DNA of 64,000 nt from JBMNMS01 sp050953445 (GCA_050953445.1 JBMNMS010000002.1:310001-374000), one strand, 5' to 3'. Shown: positions 15,884-24,974, numbered from the stretch's first letter. Notes: generated by a model not told the origin, from the sequence alone. Numbers and translations are program-made.

Positions 15884-15947
15884 AAAAAAGAGCAATAACT
15901 TCTTCCACTTATATTATCTCATATATAGGTTAGCTATTGCTTTTTTT
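15884..15947 (-). terminator. Terminator downstream of the fic gene
   Basis: AAAAAAGAGCAATA pairs with TATTGCTTTTTTT across a loop of about 37 bases, with one bulge. Read on the minus strand the structure ends in TTGCTCTTTTTT, fitting an intrinsic terminator for the Fic gene 57 bases upstream. Confidence 0.6.
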
Positions 15948-16004
15948 CTGATGGTATATTTATTTTTACTTAGATAATAATTACTATATAAATTATTCCT
16001 TAGA

Positions 16005-16553
16005 TTACTCTTCTGTATAATATCCCTCATATTCATATGAACGCTGGATTCCTCTCATATAAACTTGTCTATCATTAATTTTCTCTGTTAAAGCATCTTT
16101 TAACAAAACTTTAATTTCTAGAGCATTTACCGGTGATCTTTCCATAGCTGATAAATATTCTTCTTTATCTATCTTACCCCAATCTATACATATACTCAGA
16201 TTTGATTTAAGAATTAGATCCAACCATATTCTAGTAGCTCTCCCATTTCCCTCTCTAAAAGGATGGGCTACATTCATTTCTACATATTTTTCTACAATAC
16301 TATCAAAATCCGACTCAGGCATCTTTTCAATAATTTTCAAGTTGGATTCTAAAAACCTAACTGGAGCAAAGCGAAAATTACCCTTTGATAAATTCACAAT
16401 CCTTATTTTTCCTGCAAAATCAAATACATCTTGAAATATATAATGATGGATTTGTTGTAGCCCCTTAAATGTTCCTACTTCAAATGTATCTATTATTTTG
16501 TTATCAAAAAGTTCATAAGCTCTCTTTTTTGTTAATTCTATATTTTCTTGCAT
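16005..16553 (-). CDS. Class III Fic-domain protein (probable AMP transferase)
   Basis: This Fic protein of about 182 residues has the full active-site motif HPFREGNGRATR (His near residue 97) and the flap KGNFRFAP. Near the C-terminus is S-Y-E-Y-E-G (Ser 172, Glu 176), matching the inhibitory helix pattern (S/T)xxxE(G/N). A C-terminal inhibitory helix defines class III Fic proteins such as Neisseria NmFic, which AMPylate targets and are held off by that glutamate. The start used is the ATG 8 bases after GGAGG; an ATG 15 bases upstream is possible. The unknown gene at 16580 is just upstream and probably cotranscribed. The target is unknown. Confidence 0.88.
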   Translation of the reverse strand: MQENIELTKKRAYELFDNKIIDTFEVGTFKGLQQIHHYIFQDVFDFAGKIRIVNLSKGNFRFAPVRFLESNLKIIEKMPESDFDSIVEKYVEMNVAHPFREGNGRATRIWLDLILKSNLSICIDWGKIDKEEYLSAMERSPVNALEIKVLLKDALTEKINDRQVYMRGIQRSYEYEGYYTEE

Positions 16554-16579
16554 AAAATATTCCTCCATTTACTCTCCTA

Positions 16580-16915
16580 CTAAATTCCATAATGGATAAT
16601 ATACTTATCTCTTATTTTAGCCTCTTTAAACAATTCAATAATTTTATTATATGGTTCTTTATCATATTTGCTAAAAATAAATATAAAAGAATCAATTGAC
16701 TCAGGTGGTATAAGTGTTATCCCACAATACGCAAGATTCCTTCCTGGGCATTCTAGCGTATGCCAATAACAGTAAATATCATCGAAACTATGCAATAATG
16801 GTTCAATAAAATCATCATTTATTTTGATAAGTTCAAATTTTTCAGGCTCATATTCATCAAACCTCTGATGTTTTTTTGGAGTATCTTCCATAATACCAAA
16901 CTCATGGTAGGCCAT
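16580..16915 (-). CDS. Small hypothetical protein upstream of fic
   Basis: The protein is about 111 residues, soluble, acidic and aromatic-rich: it starts MAYHEFGIMEDTPKKHQRFDEYEPEKFE and contains CPGRNLAYCGITLIPPES. I do not recognise the family. AAAGGAAG lies 7 bases before the chosen ATG; an ATG two codons earlier overlaps that site. It ends 26 bases before the Fic start and shares its strand, so the two form a likely operon. Being paired with a Fic toxin-like enzyme it could be an antitoxin or partner, but a class III Fic already carries its own inhibitory helix, so this is open. Confidence 0.65.
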   Translation of the reverse strand: MAYHEFGIMEDTPKKHQRFDEYEPEKFELIKINDDFIEPLLHSFDDIYCYWHTLECPGRNLAYCGITLIPPESIDSFIFIFSKYDKEPYNKIIELFKEAKIRDKYIIHYGI

Positions 16916-17077
16916 AATCATCTTCCTTTATAAATTTAAATACTGTAGCTACATACTTTTCTACTTATGTGTAACTAGCTAATTCCACTACTATAATTAT
17001 ATCAAATAATTGAGAATTACTAAATAATCAAATTCTGTTCTCTCATGCACTGCCTTATGACAATTATACCTAATACT

Positions 17078-17287
17078 CTAAGCAATGCATGAATTACTTT
17101 TAATAAAAGTCTCTGAAACCCTTACTGTTATAACATTTATGCACCCTGTCACTATTATGACACGAGCCCCAGTAGGAGATTTTAGTGTAATTACTTCTTT
17201 GCTATCATATCTTGCAGTTGTATCCAGCAAAAACCTTACAGCATCTTCTTGAAAATTAAAAAGCCCATTAGGCAACCCTACTACCAT
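17078..17287 (-). pseudogene. Type III restriction enzyme Res subunit, N-terminal fragment
   Basis: The first 38 or so residues (MVVGLPNGLFNFQEDAVRFL...ITLKSPTGA) are the expected start of a type III Res helicase up to the first residues of Walker A. The sequence then runs into the 69-bp repeat and a stop soon follows. The break thus falls inside the ATP-binding loop. The ATG overlaps the stop of the preceding gene, the coupling expected in a mod-res operon. A downstream-type fragment that starts at the same motif is at 14569-14880. Confidence 0.75.
17102..17170. repeat. 69-bp direct repeat, copy 2
   Basis: This is the second copy of the repeat at 15810-15878, in the same orientation, with about six mismatches clustered at two spots. 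It abuts the broken Walker A codons of the Res fragment, which suggests that the right border of the repeat (...GAGCCCC) is a true element end. The Fic gene and its neighbour lie between the two copies. Confidence 0.8.
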
Positions 17288-17544
17288 ATTTCACCAACCT
17301 CCCTTAATTCACTTTCAAAATAATAGTCTGGTATTGTATTAATCTCTACACTTGAAAACAAAAAATTTTGTTTAGTAGTTAAAAGCACATTTTTAGATAT
17401 ATACAACGCTTTACATTCTTTATGTTTCTCCCATTCTTTTTCCATCTCATCTGCATCTTCATCTGTTAAAATTAAATGGTATTTATTATTATCAATATCT
17501 ATTCCATGTTCTAATTGGTGTGTTTGGCAAGAATAATTTCCCAC
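17281..17544 (-). pseudogene. Probable C-terminal remnant of a type III modification (Mod) gene
   Basis: The 87 codons end IPDYYFESELREVGEIW, which resembles the C-terminus of type III DNA-methyltransferase (Mod) proteins as I recall it. The gene directly precedes and overlaps a Res start, as in mod-res operons. The 5' side is cut off by the left end of the adjacent IS21 element; the GTG at 17544 is probably not a real start. It could instead be an independent small gene. No methyltransferase motif remains. Confidence 0.5.
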
Positions 17545-17582
17545 ACTTAGGAAGTTTATTTTTCCACACCCCCGGCCAATAA

Positions 17583-18302
17583 CTATTGCATTTTAGAATG
17601 CCTTACCCGATAGCTGGCGCCATTATGCATGATTAGGTGCCCATGATGCACAATGCGGTCTAATATGGCCGTTGTAAGCTTCTCATCATAGAATATCGTG
17701 TTCCATTCATCAAAGGGAAGATTCGTCGTAATAACAATGCTTTTCTTTTCATAGCAGCTGGATATAGCCTCAAACAGCAGCTGCGTTCCTACCCTTTCAA
17801 AAGGTATGTAGCCCCACTCGTCTAATATTAGCACATCGGCTTTATCTAAGCGTTTCCAAAAAGAACTTGAACGATTTGTTACACGGTTTTCTTTAAGTTC
17901 ATTAACCAGTCTGCTAGTTTTACGGAAGATTACATTCATGCCAAGATTGATTGCGTTCATCCCTAAGGCTGTAGCTAAATGTGTTTTTCCGGTGCCCGGT
18001 CGACCATACATGATTAAATTTTCCTTTGCTTTAAATGGCAAGCATGCGGACAGCGACTCGATATTTAGGGCTCCTGGCAATACGGTTTCATTGAAATCGA
18101 AGTCCTTTAAAAATTTAATTACTTCAAAGCCGGCCGCCCTTGTTCTCCTGTTTATCCCTGATATATCCCTCTTCTCTTTAAGTTGCATTAACAATTTGTA
18201 AAGAAACTCCTCATGGTTGTTAGCAGTTATTCCTTCGTATTCCATTAGAATTGATCCAAGCCTCAAATCCTTGCAAAGGGTTTTAATTTCGTTACTATAC
18301 AT
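17583..18302 (-). CDS. istB: IS21 helper ATPase IstB (second element)
   Basis: This 239-residue IstB has Walker A GRPGTGKTHLATALG (near residue 100) and Walker B VLILDEWGYIPFE. The C-terminal IVHHGHLIMHNGASYR region is typical of IstB. It differs strongly from the IstB at 13774, so the two elements were acquired separately. It is coupled to istA by an 8-base overlap and should assist strand transfer and target capture. Confidence 0.92.
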   Translation of the reverse strand: MYSNEIKTLCKDLRLGSILMEYEGITANNHEEFLYKLLMQLKEKRDISGINRRTRAAGFEVIKFLKDFDFNETVLPGALNIESLSACLPFKAKENLIMYGRPGTGKTHLATALGMNAINLGMNVIFRKTSRLVNELKENRVTNRSSSFWKRLDKADVLILDEWGYIPFERVGTQLLFEAISSCYEKKSIVITTNLPFDEWNTIFYDEKLTTAILDRIVHHGHLIMHNGASYRVRHSKMQ

Positions 18303-19800
18303 GCCTATTCACCTCCATGAACTTGCCATATTCACTTAGTGAAAGTGCATACTCCTCTATTTGCGGTATCCCCGCCGGAACCTTGTTCTTTTGTATTTTA
18401 CCCGGCATGTTCATGGCGAAATGAAAGGCGGATATCATTGCATCAGCATCTTTAGCCCCCATTTTTACAGCCTCACCTATTCCCATCAGTGATTTGTGCA
18501 TCCCCCATTTTTCACACGATTTTGCAAGCTCTGTAAGAATAGCTTTTTTCCCCGGCAAATCCTGTTTGTGTAGGAATTCCCTGATATCTTTATCTAGGCT
18601 CTCAAAGAATCCGGTATACTTAAGGGCATTAGGCCTTTTTGAAAGAACATTTAAATATGGTGCCCAAAGCATTGACACCTTGCCTTTGCCATAAAGTCTT
18701 GGGTGGCTGACTATTTCTGTATGATCCTCATCATAAACTATTACATCATGTGCCGTAACCTCGAGCAGAACCCTTTTGTTTGGATAACTCCCGGAAGTCG
18801 AATACCTGTTTTTATCAAAAATAGCCATCCCTTGTATGTTGGTTTTTGCCCATATATATTTGCAGCAATCAAATTTTTCTTCCGGTAGCGGTAAAAATGC
18901 CTCTTTATCTTCTTCAAATAGATCCTTTACGTTTGCATTGAGTCTGTAGTGGCTACGATTCATATCCGCAAGGCATTTCTTCATAAGCTCTTCGTTGTAT
19001 TTCTTTAAATCGTCAAATTCAGGGAGCGGTACGAAATAGTTCCTGCGACTGCAACCAACGTAGTTTTCAACGGAGCCCTTCTCCCTGCCACTTGCAGGGT
19101 TACAGAAGTTGCTCTCAAAGCCATAGTGACACTGTAGGCGGCGGAATCCCTCAGTTACTTCCCTTTCTCCATAGGCATTAATTTCTTTCACTGCAGTAGA
19201 CATATTATCAAATCTGATAACCCTCGGGATACCACCTACGGCAATAAATATATCTGTTAGGCCTTTCATTAGGCATTCTAAATTTTCCCCTTTAAATAAC
19301 TGGATAAGCTTTGCATCAGAGTGAGGAAAAGTTATACAAAGGTGGTGGCCTTCATATGTAATACCTTTCTCAATAAATGTTGTCTTCCCAAAATCAACCT
19401 GTGCTTCCCCGGCAGGATGAAGAAGTGGTAATGCCGCCTCTTTGGACTGCCCAATTTCAGATTTTACCTTAGAAACAAGCGTGCGTATTGAGCGTTCACT
19501 AACATCAATTACTCTACCTTCTTTTGCCAGATCTTCAATTAGCCTATTGTATACCCTATGTGCTGTATGGTTTTGGTGCCTTGGGGCAGACTCATCTTTT
19601 AATAGCCATTCTTTGACTTTTTCTCTATACTTATCTGTCTTTGATTTTCGACCTTTTTTGGATGGTTTATCCGGTGAAAAATTCTCTTTGGCTATGTATT
19701 TTTTCACCGTCTTAACATCGTGGCCAGTTTCGCGGGAAATCGCCCTTATACTTTTTCCATTTACTTTGTGCTCATATCTGATATGATATATGTGCTCCAT
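18295..19800 (-). CDS. istA: IS21 transposase IstA (second element)
   Basis: This transposase of about 501 residues has an N-terminal helix-turn-helix (SIRAISRETGHDVKTVKKYI) and a DDE core with D at AQVDFG, D at RFDNMS and E in REKGSVENYVG (about residues 136, 198 and 245). A C-terminal domain follows. The chosen ATG is 9 bases after AAAGGAG; a TTG three codons earlier is the alternative. All catalytic residues are present, so it may be active. Confidence 0.92.
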   Translation of the reverse strand: MEHIYHIRYEHKVNGKSIRAISRETGHDVKTVKKYIAKENFSPDKPSKKGRKSKTDKYREKVKEWLLKDESAPRHQNHTAHRVYNRLIEDLAKEGRVIDVSERSIRTLVSKVKSEIGQSKEAALPLLHPAGEAQVDFGKTTFIEKGITYEGHHLCITFPHSDAKLIQLFKGENLECLMKGLTDIFIAVGGIPRVIRFDNMSTAVKEINAYGEREVTEGFRRLQCHYGFESNFCNPASGREKGSVENYVGCSRRNYFVPLPEFDDLKKYNEELMKKCLADMNRSHYRLNANVKDLFEEDKEAFLPLPEEKFDCCKYIWAKTNIQGMAIFDKNRYSTSGSYPNKRVLLEVTAHDVIVYDEDHTEIVSHPRLYGKGKVSMLWAPYLNVLSKRPNALKYTGFFESLDKDIREFLHKQDLPGKKAILTELAKSCEKWGMHKSLMGIGEAVKMGAKDADAMISAFHFAMNMPGKIQKNKVPAGIPQIEEYALSLSEYGKFMEVNRHV

Positions 19801-20121
19801 TGATAGCAACTCCTTTCATCTCCTTTCTGCTTGTTCACAAAAAGGATATATGTTTTTAGGGGGTGTTTCAATGGAGTTTCTATTTCCACTGTGGGAATTC
19901 TTATCTTCCGCTCTGTGGTAATTCTATTTTACCAAACATACATCCCGAACCCTTGGCATTAAAAGCTTTGTCATTTTATTATTACTGTTTTAGCCCTTTA
20001 TTTCGATTGGTCTTTTTCGATAATGGCGGCTTGGGCTACAGCTATCAAAACAGACCAATCTCTATTTTTTCACATTATGGAACACTTTTAGTTTCCACAC
20101 GCACAGGGTAGGTAGCTCAAT

Positions 20122-21627
20122 TTAATCCTTTGTTATTGCTTCACTGAACATTTGATTTGCGATGAATAAATACCTTCCGTTTTTTTCCTGCAAAGTGAGT
20201 ACTTTGTCTCCATCAGCAAAGAACTCATCACTATAGAAAAGTCGAATCACATCGCCTTCACGCTCTCCATTTGAAAAATTAATATTTGAGCGATAATTTG
20301 TGTCACCGTGGAAGAAGTAATAAGCATCATAGTCAGAAAGATACACAAAATCCTCTAGCCCAACCTGATTCGTATCGGTAAGTGTTATATTCATATATTC
20401 TTTAAGTATTTTGTCCATATTCCTAGAACTGTTCTTCTCGCAAGGACATGGGAGATTATCTAAGTCCATGGTCATTTCAAATTTTTCCATAACTGCCATC
20501 AATTCATCCTCAGTTATTGTTTCATCTAGACCACTACCACAGTAAAAAAGTTCGAATAGATTTATGTCTGCAGGTTTATCATAAAGGGAACTTAAGAACT
20601 GATTATGTATATTCAAATAATCTCCATTGAAAAACGAATCACCATTAAAATAAGCTAGTTCATCTTCAGATAAATTCGTAACTTTTGCGGTATTTATAGG
20701 GTTTGTTGATAGTCCTATAGCAAGAACCACTACCAATATTATTGCAATCACAACTACCCAAAATGTAGGTTTCTTATAGTTCATCACGTTTTTAATCCTC
20801 CCTTTTACATTCCCTTCGCTAAAAGCAAGGGGACTGCCACTTAAGATATGCTTTCCAGTAGCTAGTGATAATAACGAATTAGCATAAGGTTTTTTTATAT
20901 CCTCATTCATTTCTTTCAGTACCCGCTCATCACAGGAAAGCTCCATATCCCTACTCATTAATATAAATGCAATCCATACAAGAGGATTAAACCAATGTAT
21001 AGATAATATAAAGAATGCTAATATTTTTATAATATGATCTTTTCGATTAATGTGGGTCTGCTCATGTAGTAAAATATAGTTTCTTTCTTCAGCACTAATC
21101 CCTGCCGGTAAATATATTTTTGGTTTTATTACCCCAAGCACAAATGGCGTTTTCAAATTCTTAGACTCGTAAATATTTCCCTCTATTAGCCTTGAGGCTT
21201 TAAGTTGTTTATTTAAGATAAAAATAGATACAAAACTATAAACAAGTAAGGCTACTACTCCTAGAATCCAGATATATGCACCTATCTCGATATAAATCTG
21301 TAAAGGATTTACACTTGCACCCGCTGCTGGTATTGGTAGTAATTGATTTACAAAAGAATCTGCCGTTTCTATCCCACTATTAATCTGCGGACTTTGCTGA
21401 TAGATAATATCACGGGGAATTGGAGCACCATTTGTATTCCACGGTATAAGGCTAAACATACTTTCAAATGAGAACGGAATTATCAGGCGAAAAGCAGCCA
21501 CACCCCATAAGGCATAGGATATAAATTTCGGGACTCTTTTAAGCGCCAGCCTGATGAGCATTATAAAGATTATTACGTAGCTAGCCGTAAGGCTCATATT
21601 TAAAATAGAAAGAAACAGCTCACTCAT
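20122..21627 (-). CDS. BlaR1/MecR1-like M56 membrane metallopeptidase sensor
   Basis: This 501-residue protein has about four N-terminal membrane helices and a cytosolic M56 zinc protease site: HEQTH (188-192) and a downstream glutamate in MELSCDE. A last helix near residue 290 (FWVVVIAIILVVVLAIGL) and an extracellular domain of about 200 residues follow. In BlaR1/MecR1 the outer domain is a penicillin-binding beta-lactamase fold. I see no S-x-x-K motif here, so the sensed signal is probably different. It overlaps the BlaI-type repressor gene by one base, so it should cleave that repressor when triggered. Confidence 0.85.
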   Translation of the reverse strand: MSELFLSILNMSLTASYVIIFIMLIRLALKRVPKFISYALWGVAAFRLIIPFSFESMFSLIPWNTNGAPIPRDIIYQQSPQINSGIETADSFVNQLLPIPAAGASVNPLQIYIEIGAYIWILGVVALLVYSFVSIFILNKQLKASRLIEGNIYESKNLKTPFVLGVIKPKIYLPAGISAEERNYILLHEQTHINRKDHIIKILAFFILSIHWFNPLVWIAFILMSRDMELSCDERVLKEMNEDIKKPYANSLLSLATGKHILSGSPLAFSEGNVKGRIKNVMNYKKPTFWVVVIAIILVVVLAIGLSTNPINTAKVTNLSEDELAYFNGDSFFNGDYLNIHNQFLSSLYDKPADINLFELFYCGSGLDETITEDELMAVMEKFEMTMDLDNLPCPCEKNSSRNMDKILKEYMNITLTDTNQVGLEDFVYLSDYDAYYFFHGDTNYRSNINFSNGEREGDVIRLFYSDEFFADGDKVLTLQEKNGRYLFIANQMFSEAITKD

Positions 21628-21992
21628 TACTGCACCTCCTTGTGTTCATCAATTATTTTTTTCAATTCTTCTGCTTGGTGTCTATTTAGAGTTTTTGCTC
21701 CTATAAAAGCTGTTAAAAATTTTGGAAGAGATCCTCCAAATGTATCCTCAACAAAACGTATACTTTGTTTGGCATAATATTCTTTTTTTGTAACTAAAGA
21801 TGAAACTATAGCATTTTCATTTTGAAAAATCCCCTTTTCACATAACTTTTTCAGTACCGTATATGTTGTAGACTTTTTCCAATTCATTTCTATTTCACAT
21901 AACTTCACCAGATCTCCAGATCCAATCGGCTCGTTCCCCCAAATTAAATTCGCAAACTTTTCCTCAGTTTCTGTTAGTTTATATTCTTTCAT
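21627..21992 (-). CDS. BlaI/MecI/CopY family winged-helix repressor
   Basis: This 121-residue repressor has an N-terminal winged helix (MKEYKLTETEEKFANLIWGNEPIGSGDLVKL, then KSTTYTVLKKLCEKGIF) and a C-terminal dimerisation tail. Both match the BlaI/MecI family, which is inactivated by proteolysis from a coupled BlaR1-like sensor. The sensor gene directly follows. A 17-base palindrome sits in its own promoter region and is the likely operator, giving autoregulation. Confidence 0.9.
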   Translation of the reverse strand: MKEYKLTETEEKFANLIWGNEPIGSGDLVKLCEIEMNWKKSTTYTVLKKLCEKGIFQNENAIVSSLVTKKEYYAKQSIRFVEDTFGGSLPKFLTAFIGAKTLNRHQAEELKKIIDEHKEVQ

Positions 21993-22032
21993 AATAAACC
22001 TCCTGGTCCATAAATCATCAACCTTGACCTAA

Positions 22033-22060
22033 GTCTATATCACATAGACCCGTTTGTCAA
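22033..22060 (-). promoter_or_regulatory. Promoter with BlaI-type operator
   Basis: On the minus strand TTGACA (22055-22060) precedes the palindrome GTCTATGTGATATAGAC (22033-22049), which occupies the spacer and -10 area. It lies about 40 bases upstream of the repressor gene, so repressor binding would block polymerase. The remaining 250 or so bases before the PPDK stop contain only the hairpin listed next and a short imperfect repeat around GTGTCCAG/CTGGA. Confidence 0.6.
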
Positions 22061-22096
22061 TGAATATTTATATTATCTTTCACAGAATACAAAAAC

Positions 22097-22128
22097 CGTC
22101 AACCAGAAAACTGACCTTCTGATTGACG
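22097..22128. terminator. Hairpin upstream of the BlaI-type gene
   Basis: CGTCAA-C-CAGAA pairs with TTCTG-A-TTGACG around an 8-base loop. There is a short A-run before it (AAAAA), so on the minus strand it ends GTTTTTG. It could terminate transcription coming from the PPDK gene. Confidence 0.5.
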
Positions 22129-22313
22129 ATTTGGTACATTTATCTTTTTTTTGTATTAGCTTATGACTACTTACATCAGTTTTTGTGTCCAGTTAATGCC
22201 TGGATTGTGACACATTTTGTTATCTTGTTCTGCTACTATAGAGAGTAATCGTTTTAGTTATACGTCTAGGTTTTATGTGTGTACGTTTCTAATTATAGAA
22301 TAGAACGTATCAT

Positions 22314-24944
22314 TTATCGTTCAAAATTTATCGCTGCTTGGGCGGCTGCAAGCCTTGCTATAGGTACACGGAATGGAGAGCAGGACACATAGTCCAACCC
22401 AACCTTGTCAAAGAATTCTATGGAACCGGGATCACCCCCGTGTTCGCCACAAATTCCTAATTTGATATCAGGTCTGCTTTCTTTTCCCAAGACGGCTGCC
22501 ATCTTCACTAATTTGCCAACTCCCACCTGATCCAATCTGGCAAAAGGATCATTCTCATATATCTTCTTTTCATAATAAGAGTTCAGGAAGGAACCCGCAT
22601 CATCGCGGCTGAAGCCAAAGGTCATCTGGGTCATATCATTTGTACCAAAGGAGAAGAATTCAGCCTCCTTGGCTATTTCATCCGCCGTTATGGCTGCTCT
22701 TGGGATTTCAATCATGGTACCCACCATATATTTAAGCACAATTCCCGATGAGGATATTATAGCATCTGCAGTAGTGGTTACCACGTTCTTTACATATGCC
22801 AGCTCCTTAACATCTCCCACCAGCGGGATCATTATTTCCGGGACTATCTTCCAATCCGGATGCTTCTTTTGCACATTTATGGCAGCCTCAATAATTGCAG
22901 TTGTCTGCATTTCCGCTATTTCCGGATATGAAACCGTTAATCGACATCCGCGATGGCCCATCATTGGGTTAAATTCGTGGAGGGAAGTAATAATAAAGCG
23001 AAGTTCTCCTTCAAACATCCCCATTTCTTCAGCCATCTCACGAATCTCATCATCATCTGTTGGCAGAAATTCGTGAAGTGGAGGATCAAGGAACCTGATT
23101 GTAACGGGAAGCCCCTCCATGGCTTCATAGATTTCCTCAAAATCAGCCCTTTGCATGGGAAGCAATTTCGTCAAAGCTTTCTTCCTCTGTTCCTCAGTTT
23201 TAGACACGATCATCTCACGCATAGTTGATATTCTGTTTGGATCAAAAAACATATGCTCTGTACGACAAAGACCTATACCTTCTGCGCCAAATTTTCTTGC
23301 CTGAATGGCGTCCTTGGGAGTATCAGCATTTGTCCTAATCTTCATCCTTCTTAAACTATCCGCCCATCCCATAAGACGATCAAAATTCCCTGAAATAGAT
23401 GCCGGAACCGTGGGGATGGCCTCTCCATAAATGCTGCCGGTAGAACCATCAAGCGATATGTAATCCCCTTCCTCGAACAACCTGTTGCCCAATGTGAATT
23501 CCTTATGATCTTCATCAATATCTATCTCACCGCATCCGGACACGCAACAGGTTCCCATTCCCCTTGCGACCACAGCTGCGTGGGATGTCATCCCTCCTCG
23601 AACAGTCAATATGCCTTTCGAATAATTCATTCCCTCTATATCTTCAGGGGAGGTTTCGAGTCTGACTAAAATTACATCCTTACCCTCCTTACCCCAGGCT
23701 ACAGCCTTGTCGGCACTGAATACGACCTGGCCACTTGCGGCACCAGGGGAAGCGGGCAGCCCCACACCAATAGGTGTTGCAGCCTTTAATTTGGCCTCGT
23801 CAAATTGAGGATGTAAAAGTGAATCCAGCTGACGGGGATCTATCATCGCTACGGCTTCCTTCTCCGTTATCATCCCCTCATCGACTAAATCACAGGCTAT
23901 GCGCAAGGCGGCAGCCGCGGTTCTCTTTCCATTCCTCGTTTGAAGCATATAGAGTTTTCCTTCTTCAATAGTAAACTCCATATCCTGCATATCTCGATAA
24001 TGCTTTTCCAATCTATCTACAATGGCACAGAATTGATCGTAAACTTCTTCATTAATATCCTTTAATTGATCTATGCTATTTGGAGTTCTTACACCGGCAA
24101 CAACATCTTCACCCTGTGCATTCATTAGAAATTCTCCGTATAGTTTGGGCTCACCGGTAGCGGGATTTCTTGAAAAGGCAACACCAGTACCTGACGTGTC
24201 CCCCATATTTCCAAAAACCATAGTCTGAATATTAACGGCAGTCCCCCAATCACCGGGAATATCATTCATACGCCTGTAATAAATAGCCCTTGGATTATTC
24301 CAGGAACGGAACACAGCCTGGATTGCCCCCATCAACTGCTCGACAGGATCTGTGGGAAAGTCTGAACCAACTTTGCTTTTATACTCAGCCTTAAACTGAT
24401 TAGCAAGCTCTTTGAGATCCTCAGCAGTCAAATCGGTATCCTGGACTACCCCCTTATTCCTTTTCATCTCGTCAATAAGTTTTTCAAAATAAGATTTGCC
24501 TACCTCCATAACCACATCACTATACATTTGTATAAATCGACGGTATGAATCGTAGGCAAATCTAGGATTGTTGGTTTTTTTGGCGAAGCTTTCAGTAACG
24601 GTATCATTGAGCCCCAAGTTCAAAATGGTGTCCATCATTCCTGGCATGGAAGCACGGGCACCGGAACGCACAGATACTAAAAGAGGATTATTGATATCAC
24701 CGAATTTTTTCCCTGTCATCTTTTCCAGTTCCGTAATATTTTTCATAATCTCATCTCTTATTGCATCGTTAATGGTTTCATTATCAGCGTAATACTGAGT
24801 ACAGGCTTCCGTTGTTATGGTGAAGCCTTCGGGTACGGGCATGCCAAGGCCGGTCATCTCCGCCAGATTAGCGCCCTTACCACCCAAAAGATTTTTCATG
24901 CTTCCATTGCCTTCCTGAAACAGATAAACAAACTTATCGCTCAC
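22314..24944 (-). CDS. ppdK: Pyruvate, phosphate dikinase
   Basis: This 876-residue enzyme interconverts pyruvate, ATP and phosphate with PEP, AMP and pyrophosphate. The N-terminal nucleotide-binding domain begins KFVYLFQEGN and contains GGKGANLAEM. The central phosphohistidine domain has GGMTSHAAVVARGMGTCCVSG. The C-terminal PEP/pyruvate barrel carries GICGEHGGDPGSIEF with the catalytic Cys. The start is GTG, 6 bases after AGGAGGGA. It begins only 30 bases after glyS and may be cotranscribed with it. Length and motifs are normal. Confidence 0.97.
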   Translation of the reverse strand: MSDKFVYLFQEGNGSMKNLLGGKGANLAEMTGLGMPVPEGFTITTEACTQYYADNETINDAIRDEIMKNITELEKMTGKKFGDINNPLLVSVRSGARASMPGMMDTILNLGLNDTVTESFAKKTNNPRFAYDSYRRFIQMYSDVVMEVGKSYFEKLIDEMKRNKGVVQDTDLTAEDLKELANQFKAEYKSKVGSDFPTDPVEQLMGAIQAVFRSWNNPRAIYYRRMNDIPGDWGTAVNIQTMVFGNMGDTSGTGVAFSRNPATGEPKLYGEFLMNAQGEDVVAGVRTPNSIDQLKDINEEVYDQFCAIVDRLEKHYRDMQDMEFTIEEGKLYMLQTRNGKRTAAAALRIACDLVDEGMITEKEAVAMIDPRQLDSLLHPQFDEAKLKAATPIGVGLPASPGAASGQVVFSADKAVAWGKEGKDVILVRLETSPEDIEGMNYSKGILTVRGGMTSHAAVVARGMGTCCVSGCGEIDIDEDHKEFTLGNRLFEEGDYISLDGSTGSIYGEAIPTVPASISGNFDRLMGWADSLRRMKIRTNADTPKDAIQARKFGAEGIGLCRTEHMFFDPNRISTMREMIVSKTEEQRKKALTKLLPMQRADFEEIYEAMEGLPVTIRFLDPPLHEFLPTDDDEIREMAEEMGMFEGELRFIITSLHEFNPMMGHRGCRLTVSYPEIAEMQTTAIIEAAINVQKKHPDWKIVPEIMIPLVGDVKELAYVKNVVTTTADAIISSSGIVLKYMVGTMIEIPRAAITADEIAKEAEFFSFGTNDMTQMTFGFSRDDAGSFLNSYYEKKIYENDPFARLDQVGVGKLVKMAAVLGKESRPDIKLGICGEHGGDPGSIEFFDKVGLDYVSCSPFRVPIARLAAAQAAINFER

Positions 24945-24974
24945 TTTATTTCCCTCCTGAAATCATTTAGAACA

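Larger units (their letters stand above)
17545..20110 (-). mobile_element. Second IS21-family element, apparently intact genes
   Basis: istA and istB are both full length and overlap by 8 bases. The borders are approximate. Near the left side is TTTTTCCACACC and near the right side AGTTTCCACACG, both preceded by GGAA about 10 bases earlier. More TTTCCAC/GTGGGAA copies occur at 19890-19910. The roughly 300 bases right of istA contain these repeats and no gene. Insertion here removed the front of the Mod-like gene. Confidence 0.7.

Noticed and set aside
22160..22200. Imperfect GTGTCCAG/CTGGA...GACAC repeat upstream of the BlaI-type gene as an IS end
   Set aside because: Only a short imperfect repeat with no transposase or second end nearby.
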